Below, one piece after another: positions 56,056 to 64,000 of a stretch of 64,000 bases of DNA (position 1 is the first letter of the stretch; each line of letters begins with the position of its first letter). Made by a program: the position numbers and the translations under genes. This DNA comes from Comamonadaceae bacterium (GTDB lineage: Bacteria > Pseudomonadota > Gammaproteobacteria > Burkholderiales > Burkholderiaceae_C), in the NCBI GenBank assembly GCA_027488985.1, contig JAIYAR010000010.1:186001-250000 (forward strand), given 5' to 3'. The notes below the pieces were generated by a model. That model made no database searches and was not told the DNA's origin. It was given only the letters and a program-made list of their open reading frames with translations.

Positions 56056-57851
56056 GGCTTGGCCCACCAGGTGTCAATGGCCCAGCCCTCGCCCTGAGCA
56101 TAGGGCGGCATCTGCGCAGGTTTTTCCAGGCGCCATGCGTTGTACGCAATGCGGTGCGTGGCGGCCGACCATTGCGGCACCAGCACATGGCTATGGGCAA
56201 TCAGGCGGTCCAGCGCCCGACAGGCGGGCAGCAAGGCGGCCTTGGACTTGGCTCCCGTCATGTGCTGAATCAGTGCATCTACCGCCGGGCTCTTCATCCC
56301 ACTGAAATTGCCGGAGTCCTCCTGGTCTGCCGCTTTGCTGCCGAACAAGTCCATAAACTCCTGTCCGGGGTTCTGGGTGCCGGCATAGGCGATGGAGGTG
56401 ATTTCGAAATCGAACTTCTGTAGTCGTTGCTGGTACAGCGCAAAGTCCACCGGGCGGAATTTGAGCGTGACGCCAATTTTCTCCAAATTACGCGCCCATG
56501 GGGTTACTACCCGCGCGCCGGATTCATTGCTGTCCAGGTACTCCAGCTCAAACGCCTGGCCTTTGGCGTTGCGCAAGGCGCCGTCGCGGTAAGTCCAGCC
56601 GGCGTCTTTCAACAAGGCTTGGGCCTTGCGCAAATTGTTACGCAGAGAGTCTTCGCCATCGGTGCGCGGTGGAATTGCTATGACTCCGAATGCAGCCTCC
56701 GGCACTTTGCCGCGCCATGGATTCAGCAAGCTCAGTTCTTGTTCCGGTGGCAAACCCGTGGCCTGACAGTCGGTGTTTCCGAACAGGCCTTGCACGCGCT
56801 GGTAGGCACCATAAAACATCTGGCGATTCATCCACTCGTAGTCCAGCGCCAGCCCCAGGGCTTGGCGCACCCGCACATCCTGCAGCAAAGGCTTGCGGCT
56901 ATTGAGCACATAGCTCTGGAAACCCGTGGGCAAGCGGTGTTTGAACTCGGTCTTGACCAATTCGCCGCTTTCAAACTTGCGCCCGTTGACGCGGCGCGCC
57001 CAATCCCCCGCAGAGAAAAAGCGCATCAGGTCGAACTCACCGGCCTTCAGGGCCTCCAAGCGCGCCGTGCTGTCTTTGTAGATCTTGACGGTGATGCGGT
57101 CAAAGTTGGCCGTGCCACGGCGCACGTTCAGATCACGCGCCCAGTACTGCGGGTCACGCACATAGGTAATGTCTTTGCCGAAGTTCACCGGGCCCACTTT
57201 GTAGGGCCCACTACCGATGGGGATGTCCATCACGATCTGGTCAAAGGGTTTGAGCTTGCCGCCCTCTTCGCCCCAGCGATGGCTGAACACCGGCAACCCA
57301 CCCACGGTCAGCGGCAGGTCGCGGTTGGGCTTGGCAAAGCGGTAGCGCACGGTACGTTCATCCAGCACATCCACACCCAACACGTCTTCCAGCATGCTCC
57401 GAAAGCCAGGGGACGCCAGCGGGCCTTTAAGCATGTCAAAGCTGTGTTTCACGTCGCGCGCAAGGACTGGATCACCATTGTGAAAACGCGCCTCCGGCCG
57501 CAATACAAAGGTAGCGCTCAAACCGTCCGCGGGCACGCTGATATCTTTGGCCAGAAGCCCGTAGCCCGCTGCCGTCTCATCCAGTGCACCGGCAAGCAGG
57601 CTGTCAAACATCAGGCTGCTCAGGTAGGCAGGCGCAGAGCCTTTGACCGTGAACGGGTTGTACTTGTCGAAGGTGGAGACCCGCAAGTTGCTGACCAGCC
57701 GCAACTCCCCGCCCTTGGGTGCGGCCGGATTGACATAACTGAAGTGGGCAAAGCCCGGCGGGTATTGCAGGTCGCCCCAAAGCGCATAGCCATGCGCAGC
57801 CCACACGCTGCCCGCCATGAAACTCCCCAGTAATGCCACCCATTTCCGCAT
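56052..57851 (-). CDS. yejA: YejA-type periplasmic peptide-binding protein
   Basis: 599 residues with a signal peptide ([18 protein letters not shown]) from ATG 57851. Family-5 binding-protein fold: [23 protein letters not shown], then [18 protein letters not shown] and [25 protein letters not shown]. It delivers oligopeptides to the YejBEF complex. It is the first gene of the operon and is divergent from fabI, with 42 bases between starts. Confidence 0.92.
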   Translation of the reverse strand: MRKWVALLGSFMAGSVWAAHGYALWGDLQYPPGFAHFSYVNPAAPKGGELRLVSNLRVSTFDKYNPFTVKGSAPAYLSSLMFDSLLAGALDETAAGYGLLAKDISVPADGLSATFVLRPEARFHNGDPVLARDVKHSFDMLKGPLASPGFRSMLEDVLGVDVLDERTVRYRFAKPNRDLPLTVGGLPVFSHRWGEEGGKLKPFDQIVMDIPIGSGPYKVGPVNFGKDITYVRDPQYWARDLNVRRGTANFDRITVKIYKDSTARLEALKAGEFDLMRFFSAGDWARRVNGRKFESGELVKTEFKHRLPTGFQSYVLNSRKPLLQDVRVRQALGLALDYEWMNRQMFYGAYQRVQGLFGNTDCQATGLPPEQELSLLNPWRGKVPEAAFGVIAIPPRTDGEDSLRNNLRKAQALLKDAGWTYRDGALRNAKGQAFELEYLDSNESGARVVTPWARNLEKIGVTLKFRPVDFALYQQRLQKFDFEITSIAYAGTQNPGQEFMDLFGSKAADQEDSGNFSGMKSPAVDALIQHMTGAKSKAALLPACRALDRLIAHSHVLVPQWSAATHRIAYNAWRLEKPAQMPPYAQGEGWAIDTWWAKP

Positions 57852-57893
57852 GAGACAATTCTGCACCAGACCACGCATTTTTATGAGGACGAT

Positions 57894-58679
57894 ATGGGCT
57901 TTTTAGCAGGCAAGAAGTTGTTGATCACAGGGGTGTTGTCGAACCGCTCCATCGCCTACGGCATTGCAAAAGCGTGCAAAGAACAAGGCGCGGAATTGGC
58001 TTTCAGTTACGTGGGTGAGCGCTTCAAGGAACGCATCACCGAGTTCGCGGCCGACTTCGACTCCAAGCTGGTCTTTGACTGCGATGTCGGCAACGATGAG
58101 CAGATCGACCAGTTGTTTAAAGACCTGTCTGCCCACTGGCCTACCTTTGACGGTTTCGTCCACAGCATCGGCTTTGCGCCCCGTGAAGCGATTGCAGGCA
58201 ACTTCCTGGACGGCCTGACCCGCGAGAACTTCAAAATCGCCCACGACATCAGCGCTTACAGCTTCCCGGCGATGGCCAAGGCGGCCCTGCCCTACCTGAG
58301 CCCCAAAGCGGCTTTGCTAACCCTGTCGTACCTGGGCGCTGAGCGCATCATCCCCAACTACAACACCATGGGCTTGGCCAAGGCGTCGCTGGAAGCCAGC
58401 GTGCGCTATCTGGCCGAAGCCGTGGGCCCCAAGGGCATTCGAGTGAACGGTATCAGCGCAGGCCCGATCAAGACACTGGCTGCCAGCGGTATCAAAGACT
58501 TTGGCAAGTTGCTCAACATGGTGGCCAGCGCATCCCCCATTCGTCGTAACGTGACGACAGAAGACGTGGGCAACGTGGCAGCCTTTCTGCTGAGCGACCT
58601 GGCGGGTGGCGTGACTGCAGAAATCACCTATGTGGACGGCGGCTACAGCCAGACCATGGGCGTAACCACCGAGGTTTAA
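57894..58679 (+). CDS. fabI: Enoyl-ACP reductase FabI
   Basis: 261 residues. It does the last step of each fatty-acid elongation round (NADH-dependent). [26 protein letters not shown] at the N-terminus is the FabI form of the Rossmann motif. The catalytic Tyr and Lys are in [23 protein letters not shown] (Tyr-x6-Lys, with the earlier Tyr in SYLG). ATGAGGACGAT precedes the ATG. It is the usual triclosan target. Confidence 0.96.
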   Translation: MGFLAGKKLLITGVLSNRSIAYGIAKACKEQGAELAFSYVGERFKERITEFAADFDSKLVFDCDVGNDEQIDQLFKDLSAHWPTFDGFVHSIGFAPREAIAGNFLDGLTRENFKIAHDISAYSFPAMAKAALPYLSPKAALLTLSYLGAERIIPNYNTMGLAKASLEASVRYLAEAVGPKGIRVNGISAGPIKTLAASGIKDFGKLLNMVASASPIRRNVTTEDVGNVAAFLLSDLAGGVTAEITYVDGGYSQTMGVTTEV

Positions 58680-58691
58680 GCATCCAATAAG

Positions 58692-58738
58692 CATCCTGCG
58701 CTCATGGAATATGCGCGGGTAGCTATTAAAAAGAGAGC
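58692..58738 (-). repeat. Dispersed repeat, copy J (intergenic, after fabI)
   Basis: Minus strand: GCTCTCTTTTTAATAGCTAC, CCGCGCA, variable bases, ATGAGCGCAGG. Its end overlaps the left arm of the fabI terminator. Confidence 0.7.
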
Positions 58739-58769
58739 GCCTGCAGAGTGATCTGCAGTCGCTCTTTTT
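58734..58769 (+). terminator. Intrinsic terminator of fabI
   Basis: AGAGCG, C, CTGCAG, six-base loop, CTGCAG, T, CGCTCT, then a T run. A twelve-pair stem with one mismatch. Confidence 0.88.
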
Positions 58770-58797
58770 GTTAAGGCTAAGTTTTCGCGGAGTCGAT

Positions 58798-61068
58798 TCA
58801 GACTTTCACGCAGTCAGCGAAGTAGCGGACCTTGCCGTCCTCGCCGACTTCACTCACCAAACCGTGCACATCGGTCTCGAAACCGGGGCACTGCGCATTG
58901 AACTCGCGAGAGAACTTGAGGTAGTCCACCACTTTCTTATTGAACACCTCTCCGGGCACCAGCAAGGGAATGCCGGGCGGGTATGGCGTGACCATGCCCA
59001 CCGATACACGGCCTTCCAGGTGGTCGATTTCCACCCGCTCGGTCTTACGCAAGGCAATGTGGGCATATGCATCACTGGGCTTCATTGCCGGCACCAGATC
59101 GCTGAGGTACACCTCAGTGGTCAGTCGGGCGATGTCGAACTTGGCATACAGCTGGTGGATGTGCTGACACAGGTCGGCCAAGCCCATCTTTTCGTAACGC
59201 GGGTACTTTTGAACGAACTCAGGCAAAACACGCCACATGGGCTGGTTCTTGGCGTAGTCGTCTTTGAACTGCTGCAGGGCAGTCAACATGCTGTTCCAGC
59301 GGCCTTTGGTGATACCGATGGTGAACATGATGAAGAAGCTGTACAGGCCGGTCTTCTCGACCACCACGCCATGCTCCGCCAAAAATTTGGTCACGATGGA
59401 GGCCGGAATGCCGGTCTTGGCAAACTTGCCGTTCAAGTCCAGACCGGGTGTCACGATGGTGGACTTGATCGGATCCAGCATGTTGAAACCGCTGGCGAGT
59501 TTGCCGAAACCGTGCCAGTTGGCCTTGGCAGTTTTGCTTTCGCCCTTGATGATCCAGTCAGCTGCCTTGCCGATGCCTTCGTCAGCCAGCTTGTCCGGTC
59601 CCCAGACCTTGAACCACCAGTCATCACCGTACTCTTGGTCCACCTTGCGCATGGCGCGGCGGAAGTCCAGTGCTTCGGCAATGCTCTCTTCCACCAACGC
59701 TGTGCCGCCAGGTGGCTCCATCATGGCAGCGGCCACGTCGCAGCTGGCAATGATGCTGTATTGCGGGCTGGTGGAGGTGTGCATGAGGTAAGCCTCGTTG
59801 AACAAGTGCTTGTCCAACTTGACAGTTTGGGAGTCCTGCACCAGCACATGGCTGGCTTGGCTAATGCCGGCCAGCAGCTTGTGGATGGACTGCGTGCTGT
59901 ACACCACGGCTTCTTTGGGGCGCGCGCGGTTCTTGCCCATGGCATGGTACGTGCCGTAGAACGGGTGGAACGCAGCGTGAGGCAGCCATGCCTCGTCGAA
60001 GTGGATGTTTTCCACGTAGCCATCGAGCATGCTTTTGATGGTTTCGGTGTTGTAGAGAACACCGTCGTAGGTGCTCTGCGTCAACGTCAGGATGCGCGGC
60101 TTGATCTTCTTGGTGTCAACGCCCTTGAGCAAGGGGTTGGCTTTGATCTTGGCTTGGATAGCAGCCGGTTCAAACTCGCTTTGCGGGATCGGGCCGATGA
60201 TGCCGAAATGGTTGCGCGTCGGCTTCAGGAAGACCGGAATCGCGCCGGTCATGATGATCGCGTGCAGGTTGGACTTGTGGCAGTTGCGGTCCACGATCAC
60301 GATGTCACCCGGCGCCACCGTGTGGTGCCATACCATTTTGTTGGATGTGGAGGTGCCGTTGGTTACAAAGAAGCAGTGGTCGGCATTGAAAATACGCGCT
60401 GCGTTGCGCTCAGAGGCACCAATGGCGCCGTTGTGGTCCAGCAACTGGCCCAGCTCTTCCACCGCGTTGCAGACATCGGCCCGCAACATGTTTTCTCCAT
60501 AAAACTGGTGGTACATCTGCCCTACCGGGCTCTTCAAAAAGGCTACGCCGCCAGAATGACCCGGGCAGTGCCAGCTGTAGGAGCCGTCTTCGGCGTAATC
60601 GAGCAGAGCTTTGAAGAACGGGGGCTGCACACCCTCCAGATAGCCTTTGGCCTCGCGGATGATATGGCGCGCCACGAACTCAGGCGTATCTTCAAACATG
60701 TGAATGAAGCCATGCAGTTCCCGCAGGATATCGTTGGGAATATGGCGACTCGTCTTGGTTTCGCCGTACACATAAATGGGTACGTCCAGATTCTTGCGGC
60801 GCACTTCTTCAATGAAGTGACGCAGATTCAGCACCGCAGGGTCAAGGTCCGGACCGGGGGTGAACTCTTCGTCGTCAATGGACAAAATGAAGGCACTGGC
60901 GCGACTCTGCTGCTGGGCAAACTGGCTCAAATCACCATAGCTCGTGACGCCCAAAACCTCGAAGCCTTCCGACTCGATGGCTTGTGCAAGGGCACGGATA
61001 CCCAAGCCCGACGTGTTCTCCGAACGGAAATCTTCGTCAATGATGATGATGGGAAAGCGAAACTTCAT
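58798..61068 (-). CDS. Biodegradative-type arginine/lysine/ornithine decarboxylase
   Basis: 756 residues, a PLP enzyme of the acid-resistance family. An N-terminal wing domain (FRFPIIIIDEDF, like a receiver fold) is followed by the PLP core. The PLP lysine is in TQSIHKLLAGISQASH near residue 395. GHSGGVAF and VTNGTSTSNKM bind the cofactor. The C-terminal domain includes YPPGIPLLVPGE. Which basic amino acid it uses is not readable. The start is ATG 61068, behind GGAG. No antiporter gene is adjacent, unlike adi, cad or spe operons. Confidence 0.93.
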   Translation of the reverse strand: MKFRFPIIIIDEDFRSENTSGLGIRALAQAIESEGFEVLGVTSYGDLSQFAQQQSRASAFILSIDDEEFTPGPDLDPAVLNLRHFIEEVRRKNLDVPIYVYGETKTSRHIPNDILRELHGFIHMFEDTPEFVARHIIREAKGYLEGVQPPFFKALLDYAEDGSYSWHCPGHSGGVAFLKSPVGQMYHQFYGENMLRADVCNAVEELGQLLDHNGAIGASERNAARIFNADHCFFVTNGTSTSNKMVWHHTVAPGDIVIVDRNCHKSNLHAIIMTGAIPVFLKPTRNHFGIIGPIPQSEFEPAAIQAKIKANPLLKGVDTKKIKPRILTLTQSTYDGVLYNTETIKSMLDGYVENIHFDEAWLPHAAFHPFYGTYHAMGKNRARPKEAVVYSTQSIHKLLAGISQASHVLVQDSQTVKLDKHLFNEAYLMHTSTSPQYSIIASCDVAAAMMEPPGGTALVEESIAEALDFRRAMRKVDQEYGDDWWFKVWGPDKLADEGIGKAADWIIKGESKTAKANWHGFGKLASGFNMLDPIKSTIVTPGLDLNGKFAKTGIPASIVTKFLAEHGVVVEKTGLYSFFIMFTIGITKGRWNSMLTALQQFKDDYAKNQPMWRVLPEFVQKYPRYEKMGLADLCQHIHQLYAKFDIARLTTEVYLSDLVPAMKPSDAYAHIALRKTERVEIDHLEGRVSVGMVTPYPPGIPLLVPGEVFNKKVVDYLKFSREFNAQCPGFETDVHGLVSEVGEDGKVRYFADCVKV

Positions 61069-61199
61069 CGAATGGCTCCAACGGCAGGCTAAAAAAGGCA
61101 AACAGGCGCGAAGTGTAAGGACTTATTGCGGCAACTCTGCGGCAGTGTCATTCAATTGGCCCACAATGTGGCGTCATCAATACAACCGGAGTCGGACTC

Positions 61200-61625
61200 A
61201 TGTCAGAACCCACCCTATGGTGGCTACTCACCGGCGCCCTCGTAGCTATTGAGCTGCTGACAGGCACGTTCTATTTGCTCATGCTGGCCGTGGGCGCTGT
61301 GGCCGCTGCACTTGCGGCACATGCCGGAGCCAATCTGACCACGCAGCTGGTGCTGGCAGCCGCAGTGGGTGGCGGCGCCGTAGCAGTGTGGCACTTGAAA
61401 CGCACCCGACGCAGCGGCGAGCCGCCGGCCCAAGCCAACCCGAATGTCAATCTGGACATCGGTGAAACCGTGCAGATCAGTGAGTGGAACCCAGATGGCA
61501 CCGCCAGCGTGCAGTACCGCGGGGCCCACTGGACAGCCATTCACCGCACCGGGGTCATCCCGGTACCGGGCGCGCACCGGGTGGCAGAAATGGTGGGCAA
61601 CCGCCTGTTGGTCGACAAATCGTAA
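61200..61625 (+). CDS. NfeD family membrane protein
   Basis: 141 residues. Two or three TM helices (LWWLLTGALVAIELLTGTFYLLML, then AVGAVAAALAAHAGANL), followed by a soluble OB-fold domain (IGETVQISEWNPDGTASVQYRGAHWTAI). NfeD partners an SPFH protein in membrane microdomains; the SPFH gene follows 12 bases later in the usual pair. Confidence 0.9.
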   Translation: MSEPTLWWLLTGALVAIELLTGTFYLLMLAVGAVAAALAAHAGANLTTQLVLAAAVGGGAVAVWHLKRTRRSGEPPAQANPNVNLDIGETVQISEWNPDGTASVQYRGAHWTAIHRTGVIPVPGAHRVAEMVGNRLLVDKS

Positions 61626-61637
61626 GAAGGAAACCCT

Positions 61638-62546
61638 ATGGAAATCGCAATCGTACTTTTGGTCATCGCCGTTATCTTTATCACGCGCTCTGTCAAAGTC
61701 GTGCCGCAACAGCACGCTTGGGTGATCGAGCGGCTGGGCAAGTACCACGGCACCCTCACACCGGGATTGAACTTTTTGGTGCCGTTTATCGACAGGGTTG
61801 CTTACAAGCACGTGCTGAAAGAAATCCCCTTGGATATTGCCAGCCAGGTGTGTATCACCAAGGACAACACCCAGCTCCAGGTCGATGGAATTTTGTACTT
61901 TCAGGTGACAGATGCCATGCGAGCCAGCTATGGCTCCAGCAACTACATCATCGCGATCTCGCAGCTGGCACAGACGTCATTGCGCTCTGTCATCGGTAAG
62001 CTGGAGCTGGACAAAACGTTTGAAGAGCGCGACATCATCAATGCGCAAGTGGTGGCTGCCATTGATGAAGCCGCACTGAACTGGGGTGTCAAGGTGCTCC
62101 GCTATGAAATCAAGGACCTGACGCCGCCCAAGGAAATTTTGCATGCCATGCAGGCGCAGATTACGGCCGAGCGCGAAAAGCGCGCTTTGATCGCCGCTTC
62201 CGAGGGGCGTCGCCAGGAACAGATCAATATTGCAACCGGTGAGCGTGAAGCGTTTATCGCCCGTTCAGAAGGTGAAAAGCAGGCCGCCATCAACAGTGCG
62301 CAAGGCGAAGCGGCCTCGATCACCGCAGTGGCAGAGGCGACTGCAGCGGCCATTGAGCGCATCGCAGCAGCCATCCGGCAACCCGGTGGTGAACAAGCCG
62401 TGCAACTCAAGGTGGCTGAGCGCGCTGTGGACGCCTACGGCAAAGTAGCAGCAGATGCGACCACGACACTGATCATTCCTGGCAACATGAGCGAAGTATC
62501 CGGTCTGATTGCAACTGCCATGAAGATGGTGCAATCCAGCAAGTAA
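61638..62546 (+). CDS. qmcA: SPFH/band-7 protein, QmcA/paraslipin type
   Basis: 302 residues. One N-terminal TM (IAIVLLVIAVIFITRSV), then VVPQQHAWVIERLGKYHGTL and the band-7 domain with PFIDRVAYKHVLKEIPLDI. A long helical coiled-coil region (about residues 180-260, AEREKRALIAASEGRRQEQ) makes oligomers. It is paired with NfeD and acts at the inner membrane in quality control. It resembles the HflC/QmcA group. Confidence 0.93.
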   Translation: MEIAIVLLVIAVIFITRSVKVVPQQHAWVIERLGKYHGTLTPGLNFLVPFIDRVAYKHVLKEIPLDIASQVCITKDNTQLQVDGILYFQVTDAMRASYGSSNYIIAISQLAQTSLRSVIGKLELDKTFEERDIINAQVVAAIDEAALNWGVKVLRYEIKDLTPPKEILHAMQAQITAEREKRALIAASEGRRQEQINIATGEREAFIARSEGEKQAAINSAQGEAASITAVAEATAAAIERIAAAIRQPGGEQAVQLKVAERAVDAYGKVAADATTTLIIPGNMSEVSGLIATAMKMVQSSK

Positions 62547-62566
62547 GCGAAAGCGGACAAAAACAA

Positions 62567-62599
62567 AAAAGCCTGTAACGCATTGCGTTACAGGCTTTT
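62567..62599. terminator. Bidirectional terminator between qmcA and tRNA-Ser
   Basis: AAAAGCCTGTAACG, five-base loop, CGTTACAGGCTTTT. A perfect 14-pair stem that serves qmcA (+) and the tRNA gene (-). Confidence 0.9.
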
Positions 62600-62606
62600 C
62601 ATTTTC

Positions 62607-62696
62607 TGGCGGAGCAGGCGGGATTCGAACCCGCGGTGGGTTTTACCCCACGCACGCTTTCCAGGCGTGTGACTTAAACCGCTCATCCACCGCTCC
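62607..62696 (-). tRNA. tRNA-Ser (anticodon GGA)
   Basis: A class II tRNA of 90 bases with CCA encoded. The acceptor arms GGAGCGG and CTGCTCC pair with one G-U. The anticodon loop reads CTGGAAA with GGA in the middle, reading UCC and UCU. A long variable arm (GCGTGGGGTAAAACCCACC) and the T-arm GGTTCGAATCC follow. TAGAAT lies about 10 bases upstream and could be its -10 box. Confidence 0.95.
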
Positions 62697-62801
62697 AGAG
62701 CCTCGTATTCTAGCCCGTTATTCTTCGCATTCCGGACTAACGGTAAAACTTTTTAGAAAAATGTCCGTGCGTCAGGACACGAGTTACATGGGCACCTTGC
62801 A

Positions 62802-63121
62802 CTAAGGGCGGTCGACATCCTGCAGTTTTTCGGAGGTTGTCCTGATTGCGGAGCGCACCGCACCTTCGAGGTCCGCCATCACCGCTGGCAACAGTCGCTC
62901 CAACTGCATTTGCAAACTTTGACGTAAAGCATTCTGAACCAGCAACTCCAGATCGGGCATCAGTCGTTCCATCACGGCCGCAACCAATTGGCCTTCGTCC
63001 ATGGGGTTCTGCAAACTTGTTTCTGACGAAGTTGCCGCTTTCTCTTCCTGGGACATGACCGGAGGCTTCACTACTTCGGTCAAGGTCGGCAAAAACCGAG
63101 GTGTGGCCTTGGGTGCCTGCA

Positions 63122-63122
<1 letters not shown>
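62802..63122 (-). CDS. DUF2486-like hypothetical protein
   Basis: 106 residues. The N-terminal segment FLPTLTEVVKPP resembles the short N-terminal motif that I recall in DUF2486 proteins, which lie after holC in Burkholderiales. The C-terminal half is an amphipathic Leu-rich helix region (MERLMPDLELLVQNALRQSL, then LERLLPAVMADLEGAV) that could self-associate. Function unknown. ATG 63122 overlaps the holC stop (ATGA). Confidence 0.7.

Positions 63123-64000
<878 letters not shown>

Noticed and set aside
56427-57833. Long open frame opposite yejA
   Set aside because: Shadow frame; yejA has a signal peptide and full family motifs.
58768-61092. Long open frame of 774 codons opposite the decarboxylase gene
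   Set aside because: Antisense frame from high-GC codon bias. The minus strand carries clear family motifs and a ribosome-binding site.
61243-61275. Repeat-like GTAGCTATTGAGCTGCTG in the NfeD gene
   Set aside because: The right half of the repeat is missing and VAIELLTGTFYLL is usual for NfeD proteins.

Overview
The window reads as a stretch of chromosome from a betaproteobacterium of the order Burkholderiales, most likely family Comamonadaceae and close to Rhodoferax, Polaromonas or Acidovorax. The signs are the high GC content, the order rimP-nusA-infB-rbfA-truB-typA, ratA-rnfH divergent from smpB, the pepA-holC-DUF2486-like run, many acyl-CoA genes, and a short dispersed repeat that I associate from memory with that family. 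I see no insertion sequence, prophage, CRISPR array or rRNA. There is one tRNA. No gene-free gap exceeds about 170 bases.

Layout. 1-7473 (+) is a fatty-acid/acyl-CoA run: acyl-CoA dehydrogenase, small membrane protein, SDR, hotdog thioesterase, AidB-like dehydrogenase, GST-like protein, ElaA-like GNAT and a second SDR. 7547-10509 (+) is a translationally coupled pair: a periplasmic cupredoxin-like protein and a membrane GGDEF-EAL protein. 10511-14390 (mostly -) holds an HDAC-family deacetylase, a VOC protein, a methyltransferase and a solute-binding protein. 14475-19955 (+) holds tex, an HDOD gene, a patatin and an esterase. 19985-23695 holds an iron-type alcohol dehydrogenase, an HSL-type hydrolase, a thioesterase-GNAT fusion and an isolated cheZ. 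23800-29317 is ygfZ, then mltG-tmk-holB-pilZ-tatD-ankyrin. 29364-34802 is less GC-rich and more accessory: a cyclase-FHA protein, an unknown ORF, an LD-carboxypeptidase, a TadA fused to a catalytically dead hydrolase, and a response regulator with an EAL output. 34905-39972 is guaA, guaB, a DUF4124 protein, rnfH, ratA and smpB. 40063-41803 (+) is an ECF sigma/anti-sigma operon with a lipoprotein. 41823-43804 (-) is an acyl-CoA hydratase/hydrolase and an EamA transporter. 43940-52270 (-) is typA-truB-rbfA-infB-nusA-rimP. 52408-57851 (-) is a YejABEF-type peptide importer, divergent from fabI. 58798-64000 holds a basic amino acid decarboxylase, nfeD-qmcA, tRNA-Ser(GGA), a DUF2486-like gene, holC and the 3' part of pepA.

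Working together. Four genes belong to cyclic-di-GMP signalling or output: GGDEF-EAL at 8158, PilZ at 27440, REC-EAL at 33015, and possibly HDOD at 16995. The translation-factor block and the mltG-tmk-holB block are housekeeping operons with overlapping stop and start codons.

Most notable. (1) A roughly 48-base repeat family occurs about ten times. Eight copies lie inside genes, and all eight keep the single stop-free reading register for their orientation. (2) TadA is fused to an alpha/beta-hydrolase whose nucleophile serine is glycine. (3) A cupredoxin-like protein is coupled to a c-di-GMP enzyme. (4) An ECF operon has a clear candidate GGAAT-N17-CGTT promoter in front of its lipoprotein gene.
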